From: JBFMDN01 sp040753915 | Lineage (GTDB): Bacteria > Desulfobacterota > Desulfomonilia > Desulfomonilales > Desulfomonilaceae | Length of the DNA: 13,478 nucleotides | Direction: 5' to 3' | Assembly: GCA_040753915.1 (NCBI GenBank) | Contig: JBFMDN010000102.1 | Span: 1 to 13,478 of the forward strand | Part shown: positions 12,797 to 13,478 of the stretch, one piece after another | Layout of the letters: each line of letters opens with the position of its first letter | How positions within the stretch are numbered: position 1 is the first letter of the stretch | Position numbers and translations under genes: made by a program | The notes under the pieces: generated by a model | The model's input: the letters and a program-made list of their open reading frames with translations, nothing else | What the model was told of the DNA's origin: nothing | Databases searched by the model: none

Positions 12797-13478
12797 TCAT
12801 AGGATGCGTCGCTCGATAGCTTCCACCTTCCTCCTTAAGCTCCTATCCTTTCCGATTCTTTTCTCCATGCGACATACCACGCTGCTCACGCTGCTGTAAT
12901 TCTCCAGTCCAAAGGCAACCCCTATGGCTGCCAGCGTCTGACCGGACAGCCGCCTGGCAAGATAGATGGCCACGTTTCGCGCGTCATTGCTCATTCCTCT
13001 TCTACTCGAAAGGAGCCCCTTGCGATCCAGGCCAAAGCTCGCGCACACGGCAGATTGTATGTCCTCCAATCCCGGAGCAAGGGAGCGCGAAGCCGGAATC
13101 TCTCGATGCGATCGCAGGCGTTGAAAACCGGCCTTCACCCGCCCTACAAACTCCTTCGATCCCAGGAGAGAGGGGACATTTCTTTCGGATAGAGCTGCCG
13201 TGAGCTCGTCCGATTCGTCCTGTGCCACGAACGCTCGGTAAGCCTTGGCCGAATCCTCTCCGGTCGGGCAGAGCATGGACAGGGCCAGCTCACTGGAAAG
13301 CCAAGCCCATCTGGCTGCACGGGTCAAATAAGCCCTGTGGCTGCTCCAGGGGTATTGGTCCAGTCGAGTCACCAGCCCGCCTCGCAACGGATTGCGGTGG
13401 ATATATCGGACCAAATCTAACAGATAGGTGTCCGCCTCCACCACAGTGGCCTTGTAACGGCCGCGGAAGAGAGAGCCG
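12797..13478 (-). CDS. REP-associated tyrosine transposase (RAYT), partial, DnaA-C-like tail
   Basis: This is the C-terminal 227 residues of a Y1/HUH-superfamily transposase of the REP-associated type; the N-terminus with the HUH metal site lies outside the window. The visible part begins GSLFRGRYKATVVEADTYLL, followed by LVRYIHRNPLRGGLV, the hallmark of RAYTs; the Tyr in YIHRNP is the likely catalytic residue. WSSHRAYL and the usual linker come next. A second domain (about 60 residues at the end) contains ARNVAIYLARRLSGQTLAAI and GLENYSSVSSVV, the helix-turn-helix pattern of the DnaA C-terminal domain that many RAYTs carry for DNA binding. No frameshift is seen. A GTG start near 13444 would miss conserved sequence, so the frame surely continues past 13478. 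RAYTs move or maintain REP sequences, and the repeats at 12722-12796 fit that. Confidence 0.9.
   Translation of the reverse strand, partial: GSLFRGRYKATVVEADTYLLDLVRYIHRNPLRGGLVTRLDQYPWSSHRAYLTRAARWAWLSSELALSMLCPTGEDSAKAYRAFVAQDESDELTAALSERNVPSLLGSKEFVGRVKAGFQRLRSHREIPASRSLAPGLEDIQSAVCASFGLDRKGLLSSRRGMSNDARNVAIYLARRLSGQTLAAIGVAFGLENYSSVSSVVCRMEKRIGKDRSLRRKVEAIERRIL

Noticed and set aside
1..13478. CRISPR array, rRNA genes or riboswitch
   Set aside because: No regularly spaced repeats, no rRNA signature sequence and no recognised riboswitch core were found on either strand.

Overview
The window looks like chromosomal DNA of an anaerobic Desulfobacterota-type bacterium (Desulfomonile or Syntrophobacter-like is my best guess). 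The reasons are a livKHMGF branched-chain amino-acid ABC operon, a short CstA-type carrier with a plausible sigma-54 promoter, paired ArsA/Get3-like ATPases and a RAYT transposase. No 16S gene or other taxonomic marker is present, so this placement is inference. Every convincing gene lies on the minus strand.

Reading in the direction of transcription (high to low coordinates): 13478-12797 is the C-terminal part of a REP-associated tyrosine transposase, cut by the window edge, with tandem GGGGTCAAGG-type repeats and hairpins at its 3' side. 12603-12027 is a RelE-type toxin-antitoxin operon with a recognisable promoter and terminator. 11865-10686 is a graveyard: a decayed tRNA-Pro-like sequence, a minimal nucleotidyltransferase gene broken by one in-frame TGA, an unidentified decayed reading frame, and a 92-bp non-autonomous element with 12-bp perfect terminal inverted repeats and an 8-bp target duplication (IS66-like ends).

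10228-5188 is a complete ABC importer operon: periplasmic binding protein, permeases LivH and LivM, ATPases LivG and LivF. The last three genes overlap or nearly overlap. LivH carries about 50 extra residues with one or two additional hydrophobic segments. A 358-bp gap holds a GG-N10-GC sigma-54 promoter candidate for cstA (4829-3141), a pyruvate or peptide carrier of the CstA family. Import of amino acids, peptides or small organic acids is the common theme of these two blocks.

3012-229 is the most interesting part: two tandem paralogous small proteins (91 and 90 residues, no family recognised) followed by two tandem paralogous ArsA/Get3-like ATPases. The ATPases keep the P-loop but each lacks a different catalytic motif: Switch I Asp is Asn in one, and DTAPT is replaced by DLVPL in the other. 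No arsenite-binding cysteines and no other ars genes are present. This looks like a heteromeric ATPase plus twin small partner or client proteins rather than an arsenic pump, and it is the best candidate here for an undescribed system. The first 70 bases of the window hold a double-hairpin palindromic element.
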